This document shows positions 7,847 to 16,660 of a stretch of DNA of 45,226 bases, piece by piece. Source of the DNA: Lachnospiraceae bacterium (GTDB lineage Bacteria > Bacillota > Clostridia > Lachnospirales > Lachnospiraceae). Made by a program: the position numbers and the translations under genes. The stretch spans positions 1 to 45,226 of the forward strand of contig JAFTEC010000107.1 in the NCBI GenBank assembly GCA_017453865.1, read 5' to 3'. The notes under the pieces are model-generated. The model saw only the letters and a program-made list of their open reading frames with translations, had not been told where the DNA came from and made no database searches. How positions within the stretch are numbered: position 1 is the stretch's first letter; each line of letters starts with the position of its first letter.

Positions 7847-7872
7847 AAGGGACACGGCAAACCGTGTCCCTT
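7847..7872 (-). promoter_or_regulatory. Hairpin in the 5' leader of the TSCPD-argH-asd operon
   Basis: Perfect 11-bp stem AAGGGACACGG/CCGTGTCCCTT with a four-base loop, about 10 bases after the predicted transcription start and 68 bases before the first start codon. No U-tract follows in the direction of transcription (GAAAAACC instead), so a mRNA-stabilising or regulatory role fits better than termination. It could also reduce read-out from the preceding RND operon. Confidence 0.55.
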
Positions 7873-7888
7873 ATTCATGTCAACGTAT

Positions 7889-7917
7889 AGTATAAATTAG
7901 AAAGATGAACTTATCAA
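7889..7917 (-). promoter_or_regulatory. Sigma-A promoter of the TSCPD-argH-asd-coaX operon
   Basis: On the minus strand: -35 TTGATA (7917-7912), 17-bp spacer, -10 TATACT (7894-7889). It lies between the RND permease stop (7935) and the TSCPD gene. Confidence 0.7.
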
Positions 7918-7934
7918 CAGGAAAATATCAATCT

Positions 7935-10900
7935 TTATGTCTTATCCTGCTTTTCAGGATCTTTCACCGAATTTTCGGCTTTTGCCGCGGCCCTTGAGCG
8001 GATCCTCTCCTCCGCCCTTTCGTTGAAGCGCTGCTTTATCCCTCTTATCCTGCGTAAAAGAGCATCCATAAGAAGATAGAAGGTGGGCAGCACCACAAGG
8101 GTAAGAACTGTCGATACAACCAGACCGCCGACTATTACGACTGCCATTCCCTGCATGGAATCAGCCGCTCCTCCGATTCCCAAAGAGGTAGGTATCATGG
8201 CAAGGATCGTCGTGAGAGTTGTCATAAGGATGGGACGCATGCGCCCTTTTCCGGAATCCACCAGTGCCTCCACGGTATCCATCCCGTTATTCCTGTTCTG
8301 TATCGCCATATCCACAAGGATGATACCGTTATTTACGACGATACCGGACAGCATGAGAAACCCCATCAGGGAAACCATACTGATCTTTGAGCGTGTAATG
8401 ATGAGGTAAAGTATGGAACCGATGACAGCAAAGGGAACCTCCAGCATGATAAGGAGGGATATCCCGATGGAATTAAACTGCAGTGCCATAACCACAAAAA
8501 CCAGAAAAATCGCTATGGCTATAGCCTGCCCGAGGGAACCGAACTCATCAGCCATCACCTCGCTCTGGAAATCCTTTCCAAAGGTGACACCGGAGCCGAG
8601 CTCATAGCCCTCCTGTATCTTAACCAGCTCATCACTGACCTTATCCTTGGTATCGGAAGTCATATATGCCGTGATCGTAGCCTGATATACACCGTCTCTC
8701 CTTGAGATACTCTGGGGTGCGGAAGCAAATCTTACTGTCCCTATCTCGGTAAGGGGCACGCTTACTCCCGCGCCGTTCGTGAATGTCATGGCCTCCACAT
8801 CACTTATGGTCTCATAGCGTCCATCGGGATAATTGACATTTATGGTATAGGTCCTGCTGTCAATATCCACATCCAGGGCATCCGTTCCGTTCATATTCAC
8901 ATAGATCATCTGTGATATCTGCCTTGGGGTAAAGCCCTTTGACTTTGCCATCACAGGGTCAATGACCACCTTGACCTTGCTTCCCTGCTCCGCAACGGTA
9001 GACGAGGTATAAAGAACCCCGTTCGTTTTCATTATCACATCCTCCAGAGCCTTTGAATTCTCCTTCAGAAGATCAATATCCGTACTCTCGAGCACAATAT
9101 TATACGTATCCTGACTGCTGAGTCCTCCGCCGGATGATGACCCTGCGGAGCAGGTGATCTCGCTGAGATCGGAAAAGTTCTTCAGCTTTACGTTCCATTC
9201 GTCCACAACCTTCTGGGTCTTGATCTTCAGGCTGCTGTCAATATAGGCGGAGATGGTGCCGGAGCTCGAAGCCTCTGTCACGCTGGTGGAATATCTTTCC
9301 GCATAACCGCTTTCTTTTACAAATCCCTCCAGCAAAAGCATGGTTTCGTCCATTTTTTCAAGATCCAGATTCGGTCTGAACTTTACTGAAATTACGGCAA
9401 TTCCTTCATCCGGGGATTCATAGAGATCCGTCCTTAAAAAGGGAGTAAGCGCCATGGTTAGTCCCATTATAACGATCACTATGAGAAAGACCGTCTTCTT
9501 GAACCTAAGAGCCTTTCTCAGCACCCTTTCATATATGCGGCCGACCTTTGCAAGGATCCTGTTTGTAATGATCTCCTTTTTTTCCACCGGCTTATACACA
9601 ACGAAGCATAAGGGTATCAAAAGGAGCGCTGCGATCATGGATGCCGTAAGGGCGAATATAATGGTAAAGCCCATGGGCTTAAACATCTGTCCGGAAAGCC
9701 CCTTCATAAGTGCCATGGGAAGATAGACCACTACGGTTGTAATGGTGGAGGTTATTACCGAATTGGCAACTACAACCGCACCCATGAGTGCCGCATCCTC
9801 GAAATCCAATCCCTCATCCAGCTTTCTGAAGCACATTTCCAGAACCACGACCGCATTATCGGTCATCATTCCCACGGCAATTATAAGTGAGCCTGCGGTA
9901 ATAAGATTAAGGTCAAAATCCGCAAGCTTCATACAGCAAAGGGTGGCAAGCAGTGAAACCGGCATGGTACTTGCGACGATCAGGGATCCCTTCAGATCTC
10001 CGAAGAAGATAAAAAGTACCAGCATCGCAAGTCCGACTGCCTGCAGGACCGTAGTGAATACCTGAGTCAGCCTGTCGATTATCCTATCGGATGCATCGCT
10101 TATAATATCGAAATTAAGGGAGGGGTAGAGTTCCTCGAGTTCGGCAAGCTTTTTATGAACTGATCTTGAAAGTGTAACCGATGAATCGGTCTGTTTTCTC
10201 TTTAGCTCCAGACTCACATTATCCTGTCCGTTGAAGCGGCTTAATGAATCGGCTTCCTTATTTGAGAAGCTTATATTTGCCACGTCCATAAGGTGGATAG
10301 TCTGACCCGTTGAGGTGGTTATCGGAATCTGCTCCAGCTCCTTAACGGTTCTGTATCTGACCTCCGCACTTAAGGAAACCTTCTGGTCTCCCACGGTTGC
10401 CGTACCCGTCGGCATCGCAAAATTAACCGCCTTTATGGCATCTGCTATGGAGGATACGTCCAGTCCGTACTGCACCGCATATTCGGGGATCACCTCGACC
10501 CTTATATAACGTTCCCTTCCCCCGTTCATTTCAACCTGAGCAAGGGTCGGGAGCTTCTTTAATTCCGGTTCTATACTGTTTTTTATAGTCTCAAGCACAT
10601 CCTCATCGGGATTATCCGAAGTGATCGAAAGCGTGATATCCGAAATGGAGGAAGTATCTATCTCCAGTATCACCGGATCCTGTACGCCATCCGGAAGATC
10701 GCTCTTAAGAGCATCTACCTCCTCACGGATGTCATTATATACATCATCCATATCCGTTCCGTATTCAAACTGCATGACCACCTGGCTCGTATTTTCACTC
10801 GACTCTCCGATGGTATGCCTGAGTCCCGATATCGATTCGCAGGCATCGGAAATGGGATCCGTCACCAGCTCGTCAATTTCCTCGGGAGCTGCTCCCGGAT

Positions 10901-11054
10901 AAATGGTATATACGACCATATAGGGGATCGATATATCCGGCATGAGCTTAAGATTCATGCCTGTTAAGGATACGGCTGCAAAAACCGCAAGGGCAATGAT
11001 CGCAACTATGGCGGTAACGGGACGTTTTATTATCCCGGAGATCATTCCTTTCAT
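7935..11054 (-). CDS. RND-superfamily efflux permease (HAE1/AcrB-like)
   Basis: A 1039-residue inner-membrane pump of the RND superfamily, with the usual two halves: TM1 near residues 10-28, a large extracytoplasmic loop to ~330, TM2-6, a second loop from about 560 to 850, and TM8-12. Typical pieces are VYTIYPGAAPEEID, AVGMMTDNAVVVLEM (TM4; the AcrB Asp-Asp pair is Asp-Asn) and GIVVNNGIILVD (TM10). RND pumps export drugs, lipids or metals by proton antiport. It starts directly after the adaptor stop (TAAATG). No TolC-like gene is present, which fits a Gram-positive cell where such pumps must work without an outer-membrane channel. Substrate unknown. Confidence 0.93.
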   Translation of the reverse strand: MKGMISGIIKRPVTAIVAIIALAVFAAVSLTGMNLKLMPDISIPYMVVYTIYPGAAPEEIDELVTDPISDACESISGLRHTIGESSENTSQVVMQFEYGTDMDDVYNDIREEVDALKSDLPDGVQDPVILEIDTSSISDITLSITSDNPDEDVLETIKNSIEPELKKLPTLAQVEMNGGRERYIRVEVIPEYAVQYGLDVSSIADAIKAVNFAMPTGTATVGDQKVSLSAEVRYRTVKELEQIPITTSTGQTIHLMDVANISFSNKEADSLSRFNGQDNVSLELKRKQTDSSVTLSRSVHKKLAELEELYPSLNFDIISDASDRIIDRLTQVFTTVLQAVGLAMLVLFIFFGDLKGSLIVASTMPVSLLATLCCMKLADFDLNLITAGSLIIAVGMMTDNAVVVLEMCFRKLDEGLDFEDAALMGAVVVANSVITSTITTVVVYLPMALMKGLSGQMFKPMGFTIIFALTASMIAALLLIPLCFVVYKPVEKKEIITNRILAKVGRIYERVLRKALRFKKTVFLIVIVIMGLTMALTPFLRTDLYESPDEGIAVISVKFRPNLDLEKMDETMLLLEGFVKESGYAERYSTSVTEASSSGTISAYIDSSLKIKTQKVVDEWNVKLKNFSDLSEITCSAGSSSGGGLSSQDTYNIVLESTDIDLLKENSKALEDVIMKTNGVLYTSSTVAEQGSKVKVVIDPVMAKSKGFTPRQISQMIYVNMNGTDALDVDIDSRTYTINVNYPDGRYETISDVEAMTFTNGAGVSVPLTEIGTVRFASAPQSISRRDGVYQATITAYMTSDTKDKVSDELVKIQEGYELGSGVTFGKDFQSEVMADEFGSLGQAIAIAIFLVFVVMALQFNSIGISLLIMLEVPFAVIGSILYLIITRSKISMVSLMGFLMLSGIVVNNGIILVDMAIQNRNNGMDTVEALVDSGKGRMRPILMTTLTTILAMIPTSLGIGGAADSMQGMAVVIVGGLVVSTVLTLVVLPTFYLLMDALLRRIRGIKQRFNERAEERIRSRAAAKAENSVKDPEKQDKT

Positions 11055-12815
11055 TTAATCTTCCTCCGCCTCCAATGCCGCTTCATAAGCTTCGGGATCA
11101 AATTCGGTGGAAGCTTCTCCCGCGGTTATTTCCGCCGGATCCGTGATCCTGCCCTCCGTCGCCGGATGAGCGGAATTTTCTTCCGTCGTTGATTCAACTG
11201 CCGTAACGGTTATCTCAGCGCCGTCCTTTAGCTGTGAAGACCAGGATACTATGACGTCCTCATTCTTATTTAGTCCCTTTATTACCGCTATCCCTTCATC
11301 ATCCGAGATTCCGGTCTCAATATCACGGCGAACAGCCTTACCGTTATCGGATACAAAAACATAGGCCTGCTCATCATCATAATAAACAGCATCAATGGGT
11401 ACCGTAACGGTATCCTTTAATTCCCTGGTGATGGTTTTAACGCTTACGGTGGAACCGTTCAAAAACTCGGTCTTATAATCTGTCATCTGTGCCTCTATCT
11501 TAAAGAGACCCGTTTCCGGATCCAGGGTATTACCCACGTTTGTGATCTTCGCGGAATACTCCTCCCCGTTCTTTGTAATGACGGCATCATTACCCTCAGC
11601 TATGCTCTGCTTCGTCTCCTCGGCGACGAAAAAAACCACCTTGTTCCTGGCATCGGTCTCAATGGTATAGGCCTCGGTTCCCTGGGAAGCCATATTGTGA
11701 AGGGATACCCCGATATCCGTGATGGTACCGCTGACGGGAGCAGTCACCGTATAATTATCCAGGTTCAGCTCCGCATTCTGCACTCCCACCTTTGCCTGTC
11801 GGAGTGAAGCTTCGGAATTCACAAGGCTGGCATCCGCACCCACAACGGAGGCATTAACCCCGAAGATGGTGGTAGCCTTCGTATAAGTGTTGTATATATC
11901 CCTGTTCTGCTCCGCCAAAGCCACGTTTTCTTCAGCAGTGTAATAATTCATTTCCGCAGAATCCGCATTATTCTCATAGGTGATCTTACTCATCATCTCA
12001 TAGCTGTCTATAGCGTCCTCATATCCGTCTATCGCATTCTTGGCGGACTCGTATGCGGAAGAAGCACTTGAATAGGCGCTGTTAAGCTCTGTCACGGAAT
12101 CATAGCCCTTGTTCCAGAGCCATTCATTTGCCTTGTCGGTTCCGTCGCTGCGTTCCTTTTTCTTATACTCTTCAACGAGATCCTTAAGCTCATCCCTGCG
12201 TTCCTTAAGCTTCTTCTTTTTTTTCTTTGTATCGTGAAGATCCTCTTCCGTTTCTTCATTGTGGTACTCATAATACCTTGCGCTGGCAGCAGCATTTTCA
12301 AAGGTATTCCCCGCGGAACGCTTTCCGGCGTATGCATTATCCACCGCCAGATCAAGCTGTGCTTCATTATAGGATATCTTCGCTATATTCTCATTTGCCT
12401 GGGCCTTCGTACTGGCATTGGTCGCCTGCTGTGCCTTATAGCCTGCGCTGGCGCTGTCAAGGGTTGCCTTTGCATTGTCGAGCTGCAGCCTCGCCGACTC
12501 ATCATCCATCTTAAACAGAAGATCACCTTCATTCACATGATCTCCAACCTCAAAATTCTTCTCGGTTACTTCCCCTCCGACCTTCGGGACAACAACAACC
12601 TTGTCCGCAGCCTCTACCGTAGCGGAAAAATCAGACCTGATCGCAACATTTCTCACTACCGGCTTCGAGGTGGTAACCTTCACGGAGTGGTCTTCCTCCT
12701 CTGTGGCAGCCGTTTCTTCGGCAGCGGACGCCGTTATCCCACATCCTGTTACCGATCCTGACAGAAGCGCCAGTGACAGCAAAACTGCAGTTTCTCTTAA
12801 ATATGAACTCTTCAT
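11055..12815 (-). CDS. RND periplasmic-adaptor-like lipoprotein (HlyD/MFP family)
   Basis: A 586-residue adaptor partner of the RND permease. A lipobox SVTGC (Cys25) after a hydrophobic signal peptide predicts lipid anchoring outside the membrane. The biotinyl-lipoyl half-motifs are at about 60-95 and 360-385 (VTAPVSGTITDIGV). Between them is an unusually long helical hairpin with a Lys-run (TKKKKKKLKERRDELKDL), followed by beta-barrel and membrane-proximal domains and an acidic tail. The open frame extends to 12890, but the ATG at 12815 follows AAGGA and starts the signal peptide; the extension comes from the upstream leader. Transcribed with the permease, probably from the promoter at 13121-13149. 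Confidence 0.92.
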   Translation of the reverse strand: MKSSYLRETAVLLSLALLSGSVTGCGITASAAEETAATEEEDHSVKVTTSKPVVRNVAIRSDFSATVEAADKVVVVPKVGGEVTEKNFEVGDHVNEGDLLFKMDDESARLQLDNAKATLDSASAGYKAQQATNASTKAQANENIAKISYNEAQLDLAVDNAYAGKRSAGNTFENAAASARYYEYHNEETEEDLHDTKKKKKKLKERRDELKDLVEEYKKKERSDGTDKANEWLWNKGYDSVTELNSAYSSASSAYESAKNAIDGYEDAIDSYEMMSKITYENNADSAEMNYYTAEENVALAEQNRDIYNTYTKATTIFGVNASVVGADASLVNSEASLRQAKVGVQNAELNLDNYTVTAPVSGTITDIGVSLHNMASQGTEAYTIETDARNKVVFFVAEETKQSIAEGNDAVITKNGEEYSAKITNVGNTLDPETGLFKIEAQMTDYKTEFLNGSTVSVKTITRELKDTVTVPIDAVYYDDEQAYVFVSDNGKAVRRDIETGISDDEGIAVIKGLNKNEDVIVSWSSQLKDGAEITVTAVESTTEENSAHPATEGRITDPAEITAGEASTEFDPEAYEAALEAEED

Positions 12816-12846
12816 ATACCATTCCTTACCGCAGGGCTTACATTCC

Positions 12847-13017
12847 CCCGGGAGACTGTCCGAAAACGCTTTGCCCAAGATGTACGTCACCGGTTTGTGG
12901 GGGAACCGACAGGATTTGGGGAGCGTAGCGAGCTACGTGACCCAAATTCGTGTCGGATTCACCCGCAAAGTGGGGGCGTGCAGATTGGGTGAATTGGTTT
13001 TCGGACAGGCTCCCGGG
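12847..13017. repeat. 171-bp fold-back element (MITE-like) in the efflux operon leader
   Basis: The ends are 21-bp inverted repeats with one mismatch (12847-12867 and 12997-13017; both include CTGTCCGAAAAC or its complement apart from the mismatched base nearby). Inside, further arms pair: CCGACA..ATTTGGG with CCCAAAT..TGTCGG, and the centre CGTAGC GA GCTACG. The whole sequence can form one long imperfect hairpin. It encodes nothing convincing and lies between the efflux promoter and the adaptor start codon, so it would be transcribed into the 5' leader. Confidence 0.75.
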
Positions 13018-13120
13018 TGATGTGCCTGCCTCACCACCTGAATAACCCCTTTAATTCACCAAACTGATGCTATCCTTGATCCCATGTAAAAAAGACCATC
13101 CCTAATAATTACATACGTTT

Positions 13121-13160
13121 TTATATCTGTCAATAATTTTTTATGTCAACTGTCAGATAT
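13121..13160 (-). promoter_or_regulatory. Promoter and candidate operator of the RND efflux operon
   Basis: On the minus strand there are two TTGACA boxes. The first (13149-13144) has a 17-bp spacer to ATATAA (13126-13121); the second (13133-13128) has a possible TAATTA 16 bp on. An inverted repeat, ATATCTGTCA (13123-13132) and TGTCAGATAT (13151-13160), with one mismatch per arm, brackets the first -35, a natural site for a repressor. The regulator gene is not in the neighbourhood. Confidence 0.5.
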
Positions 13161-13270
13161 TAAATCATCTTTTGAAAAAAGGGAAGCGGTTTTTATGAAA
13201 AATGTGTCTAAAATCATGCACAAAAATCATTGCATATCAGGTGGGATTATAAGAAAAATGACGAAATGAC

Positions 13271-14407
13271 TTAGTTTTCGCTGAAATCGCGGTCGATCGC
13301 TGCCTGAACGTCAAAGCCGGGGAAGGCCTCCCGTACCGAGGAAATGACCTCATCAAAGACCTTATGATGATCGGGAGCGTCAAAGCTTATGACAACGTCA
13401 AAGCGGATGCTCTTCTCCTTTTCATCATAGTAAAAGCCATGGATCTGGCGGACGTACTGCTTTGAAAGGACGATGCCGCTTACGGTCTCACGCACCCTGA
13501 CGGCATCGGAATCACCGGTATTAAGGGAATACACGCCTATTGCCGTTAAAAGGACATCATGCTCCATTAGCACCTTATTTGTGATATTCCTAATAAGCTT
13601 ATCAAGCTCAAAGGCAGGAAGCGTATCCGGTATCTCTATATGAAGTGATCCGTTAAACATATCCGGACCGTAATTATGAAGCACAAGATCATAGGCCCCT
13701 GAAACCTGCGGAAAGCTCATGACCGTAGCCTTTATATCCCTGGCCATTCCGGGATCCACGCTCTCCCCGAGGACCTTTGACAGTGTTTCCTTCAGCATCT
13801 CCACACCGGCCTTTACGATCAGCAGTGCTATCACCGCACCGAGATATGCCTCCACGGAAATATGCGTAAATACATATAATACTGCCGCCACCAGAGTAGA
13901 CGCGGAGATCACTGCGTCCATAAAGGCGTCATCTCCGGAGTTCTTAAGTGATCCCGAGTTCACCCGTACCCCTACGCTTTTCACGTATCTTCCGAGCACC
14001 AGCTTTACGATCACAGCCACAAGGATCACTATAAAGGTGATCCGGCTGTAATCCGGTGTTACGGGATTTACTATCTTCTTTACGGATTCGATAAATGCCG
14101 TGACGCCGGCATAAATTACCAGCATTGAAATAAGGAGTGCGCTTAAATATTCTGCCCTGCCATGTCCGAAGGGATGCTTTTTATCCGGCTCCTTTCCGGC
14201 GAGATAGGTACCCACTATGGTTATTATGGAGCTTGCGGCATCAGACAGGTTATTAAGGGCATCCATCTGAATGGCGACAGACCTGGACAAAAAGCCCACA
14301 AAGGCCTTGAAAGCCGCAAGGAAGATATTCGCGGCTATACCGATGACGCTTGTAACTATTATAGTCTTATTTCTGCTTTGAAGCTTTTTTTCTTCTGTGT
14401 TTTCCAT
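13271..14407 (-). CDS. Cation diffusion facilitator (CDF) family metal transporter
   Basis: A 378-residue membrane protein of the CDF family, which exports Zn2+, Fe2+, Mn2+ or similar ions by proton antiport. Six membrane segments lie in residues 15-215. The TM2 motif DALNNLSD (about 49-56) and a TM5 region DDAFMDAV carry the Asp residues expected at the transport site, and HPFGHGRAEY follows TM2 as in the family. The C-terminal ~165 residues form the cytoplasmic metal-sensing domain and are longer than in minimal members (usual ~300 residues). The metal is not predictable from this. It stands alone, with repeats upstream. Confidence 0.92.
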   Translation of the reverse strand: MENTEEKKLQSRNKTIIVTSVIGIAANIFLAAFKAFVGFLSRSVAIQMDALNNLSDAASSIITIVGTYLAGKEPDKKHPFGHGRAEYLSALLISMLVIYAGVTAFIESVKKIVNPVTPDYSRITFIVILVAVIVKLVLGRYVKSVGVRVNSGSLKNSGDDAFMDAVISASTLVAAVLYVFTHISVEAYLGAVIALLIVKAGVEMLKETLSKVLGESVDPGMARDIKATVMSFPQVSGAYDLVLHNYGPDMFNGSLHIEIPDTLPAFELDKLIRNITNKVLMEHDVLLTAIGVYSLNTGDSDAVRVRETVSGIVLSKQYVRQIHGFYYDEKEKSIRFDVVISFDAPDHHKVFDEVISSVREAFPGFDVQAAIDRDFSEN

Positions 14408-14443
14408 AATTCCCCGCTAAACCTGAGATCATGTGTCTGACAA

Positions 14444-14496
14444 GGATGTAGTTGACAATACCCCGGATGTGGCTGACCTGCCTGAGGTGTAGTCAG
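14444..14496 (+). repeat. Three imperfect 21-bp-period direct repeats
   Basis: GGATGTAGTTGAC (14444-14456), GGATGTGGCTGAC (14465-14477) and the shorter GGTGTAGTCAG (14486-14496) recur every 21 bases upstream of the CDF gene. The period of two helical turns would place them on one face of DNA. Possible binding sites; no further support. Confidence 0.35.
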
Positions 14497-14669
14497 ATCT
14501 TCAGACATTAATGTGCGGTCAGATCACGCTCACTACCTTTGTTTTGTACCGAAATATTCGGACGCCCCTCTGGCTCGAAAAAAGCGCTCTCGTTACGGGT
14601 CGCCGCATTTCGGCACAAAACTGCAGTCGTTCGCTATCGATCTGCCCTGCACATTAAGTCTGAAGATCT
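14495..14669. repeat. 175-bp fold-back element upstream of the CDF gene
   Basis: AGATCTTCAGAC (14495-14506) is complementary to GTCTGAAGATCT (14658-14669). Pairing continues inward through TTAATGTGC/GCACATTAA and CAGATC/GATCTG, and again deeper through GTTTTGTACCGAAAT against ATTTCGGCACAAAAC. No coding frame is credible. Same size and design as the element at 12847-13017, but the sequences do not match, so this is a second family. Confidence 0.7.
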
Positions 14670-14748
14670 TTTTTCACATATATCATAAGATCGTAACAGT
14701 TCAGAACAGGCATTTGCGCAGCACAATTAAATTAGCCGAATGTGCAGT

Positions 14749-14863
14749 GTCATTCTGAGACTGAATAATGTCATTCTGAGTGCCCCTTTCCTGTCATTCT
14801 GAGCGAAGCGAAAAATCTTAATTTCAGCTTAGAAAGATCCTTCGCTGACGCTCAGGATGACAA
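14749..14863. repeat. TGTCATTCTGAG repeat cluster
   Basis: TGTCATTCTGAG occurs at 14749-14760, 14770-14781 and 14793-14804. The third copy continues as GCGAAGCGAAAAATCTT and is answered by its imperfect reverse complement at 14834-14863 (AAAGATCCTTCGCT..CAGGATGACA), making a full palindromic unit. Elements with this TGTCATTCTGAGCGAAGCG core are widespread intergenic repeats in many bacteria. The two extra partial copies look like eroded insertions. With the repeats at 14444-14669 they fill the 506-base space between the CDF gene and ilvC. Confidence 0.75.
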
Positions 14864-14913
14864 AACGTCCCGAAACGGAAAAGCGCTGCCGAACAACGGA
14901 CCTGATCAAGGCG

Positions 14914-15984
<1,071 letters not shown>

Positions 15985-16066
15985 TTAAATCAATTAAGCA
16001 GACCCGCATTAGGAAGGCTCGTAAAAGCATCCCGGATATTTTTCCCTTTGACATCCGGACAGCTCT

Positions 16067-16579
16067 TCAGATATCGTTCTCCTCCAGCCATATAACCCCT
16101 TCGGTACCGCGCTGCAGCCCTGCTATGCCGGTGCGGGCGATCTCCAGTATCCTGAAATCGGAAAGAAGGTCTATAAAGGCATTGATCTTTGACTGGTTTC
16201 CCGTGATCTCAGTGATAAGAGAATCCGGTGCAACATCTATAACCTTAGCCCTGAAGACATCGGCAAGGGCGATTATTCCCTGCCTTGACTTTGCATCTGC
16301 TTCTATCTTTATCATGCAGAGCTCCCGGTAAACAGAATTCCCGGGCTCCAGCACCCTTATATCCCTGACGTCAACAAGCTTCTCAAGCTGCTTTTCGATC
16401 TGCTCAAGGATCTCGTCATCCCCATCGGTCACTATGGTTATCCTTGTAAATCTCGGATCCGCGGTGACTCCCGCAGTGATGCTCTCGATATTGTAACCCC
16501 TTCTCGCAAAGAGCCCGGCTATGCGGCTCAAAACACCCGAGGTATTGTCAACCAGTAGCTGAAATACTTTTTTTTGCAT
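16067..16579 (-). CDS. ilvN: Acetolactate synthase small (regulatory) subunit
   Basis: A 170-residue regulatory subunit. The N-terminal ACT domain (about residues 1-78) begins KKVFQLLVDNTSGVLSRIAGLFARRGYN-type sequence and binds valine for feedback control; the C-terminal domain follows (MIKIEADAKSRQGIIALADVF). A GTG at 16594 would add five residues, but a TATAAT at 16605-16600 would put transcription start at about that base, and AGGTGA lies 11 bases before the ATG at 16579, so I prefer the ATG. Pairs functionally with ilvC downstream; the catalytic subunit ilvB must be elsewhere. Confidence 0.93.
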   Translation of the reverse strand: MQKKVFQLLVDNTSGVLSRIAGLFARRGYNIESITAGVTADPRFTRITIVTDGDDEILEQIEKQLEKLVDVRDIRVLEPGNSVYRELCMIKIEADAKSRQGIIALADVFRAKVIDVAPDSLITEITGNQSKINAFIDLLSDFRILEIARTGIAGLQRGTEGVIWLEENDI

Positions 16580-16660
16580 ATTACTTACTGTCACCTGTCA
16601 TTATAGGATTCTGATACAACGCCAAAAGTATACCACCAGTTTCCGCTCTTTTCCACATTT

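Noticed and set aside
7847..7872. Hairpin as an intrinsic terminator of the RND operon
   Set aside because: No U-tract follows the stem on the minus strand, and it lies downstream of a new promoter, inside the next operon's leader.
12816..12890. N-terminal extension of the efflux adaptor
   Set aside because: It runs through leader sequence, lacks a ribosome binding site and would bury the lipoprotein signal peptide.
14444..14496. Short direct repeats as a minimal CRISPR array
   Set aside because: Repeats are 11-13 bases with 8-base gaps and diverge; no cas genes are near.
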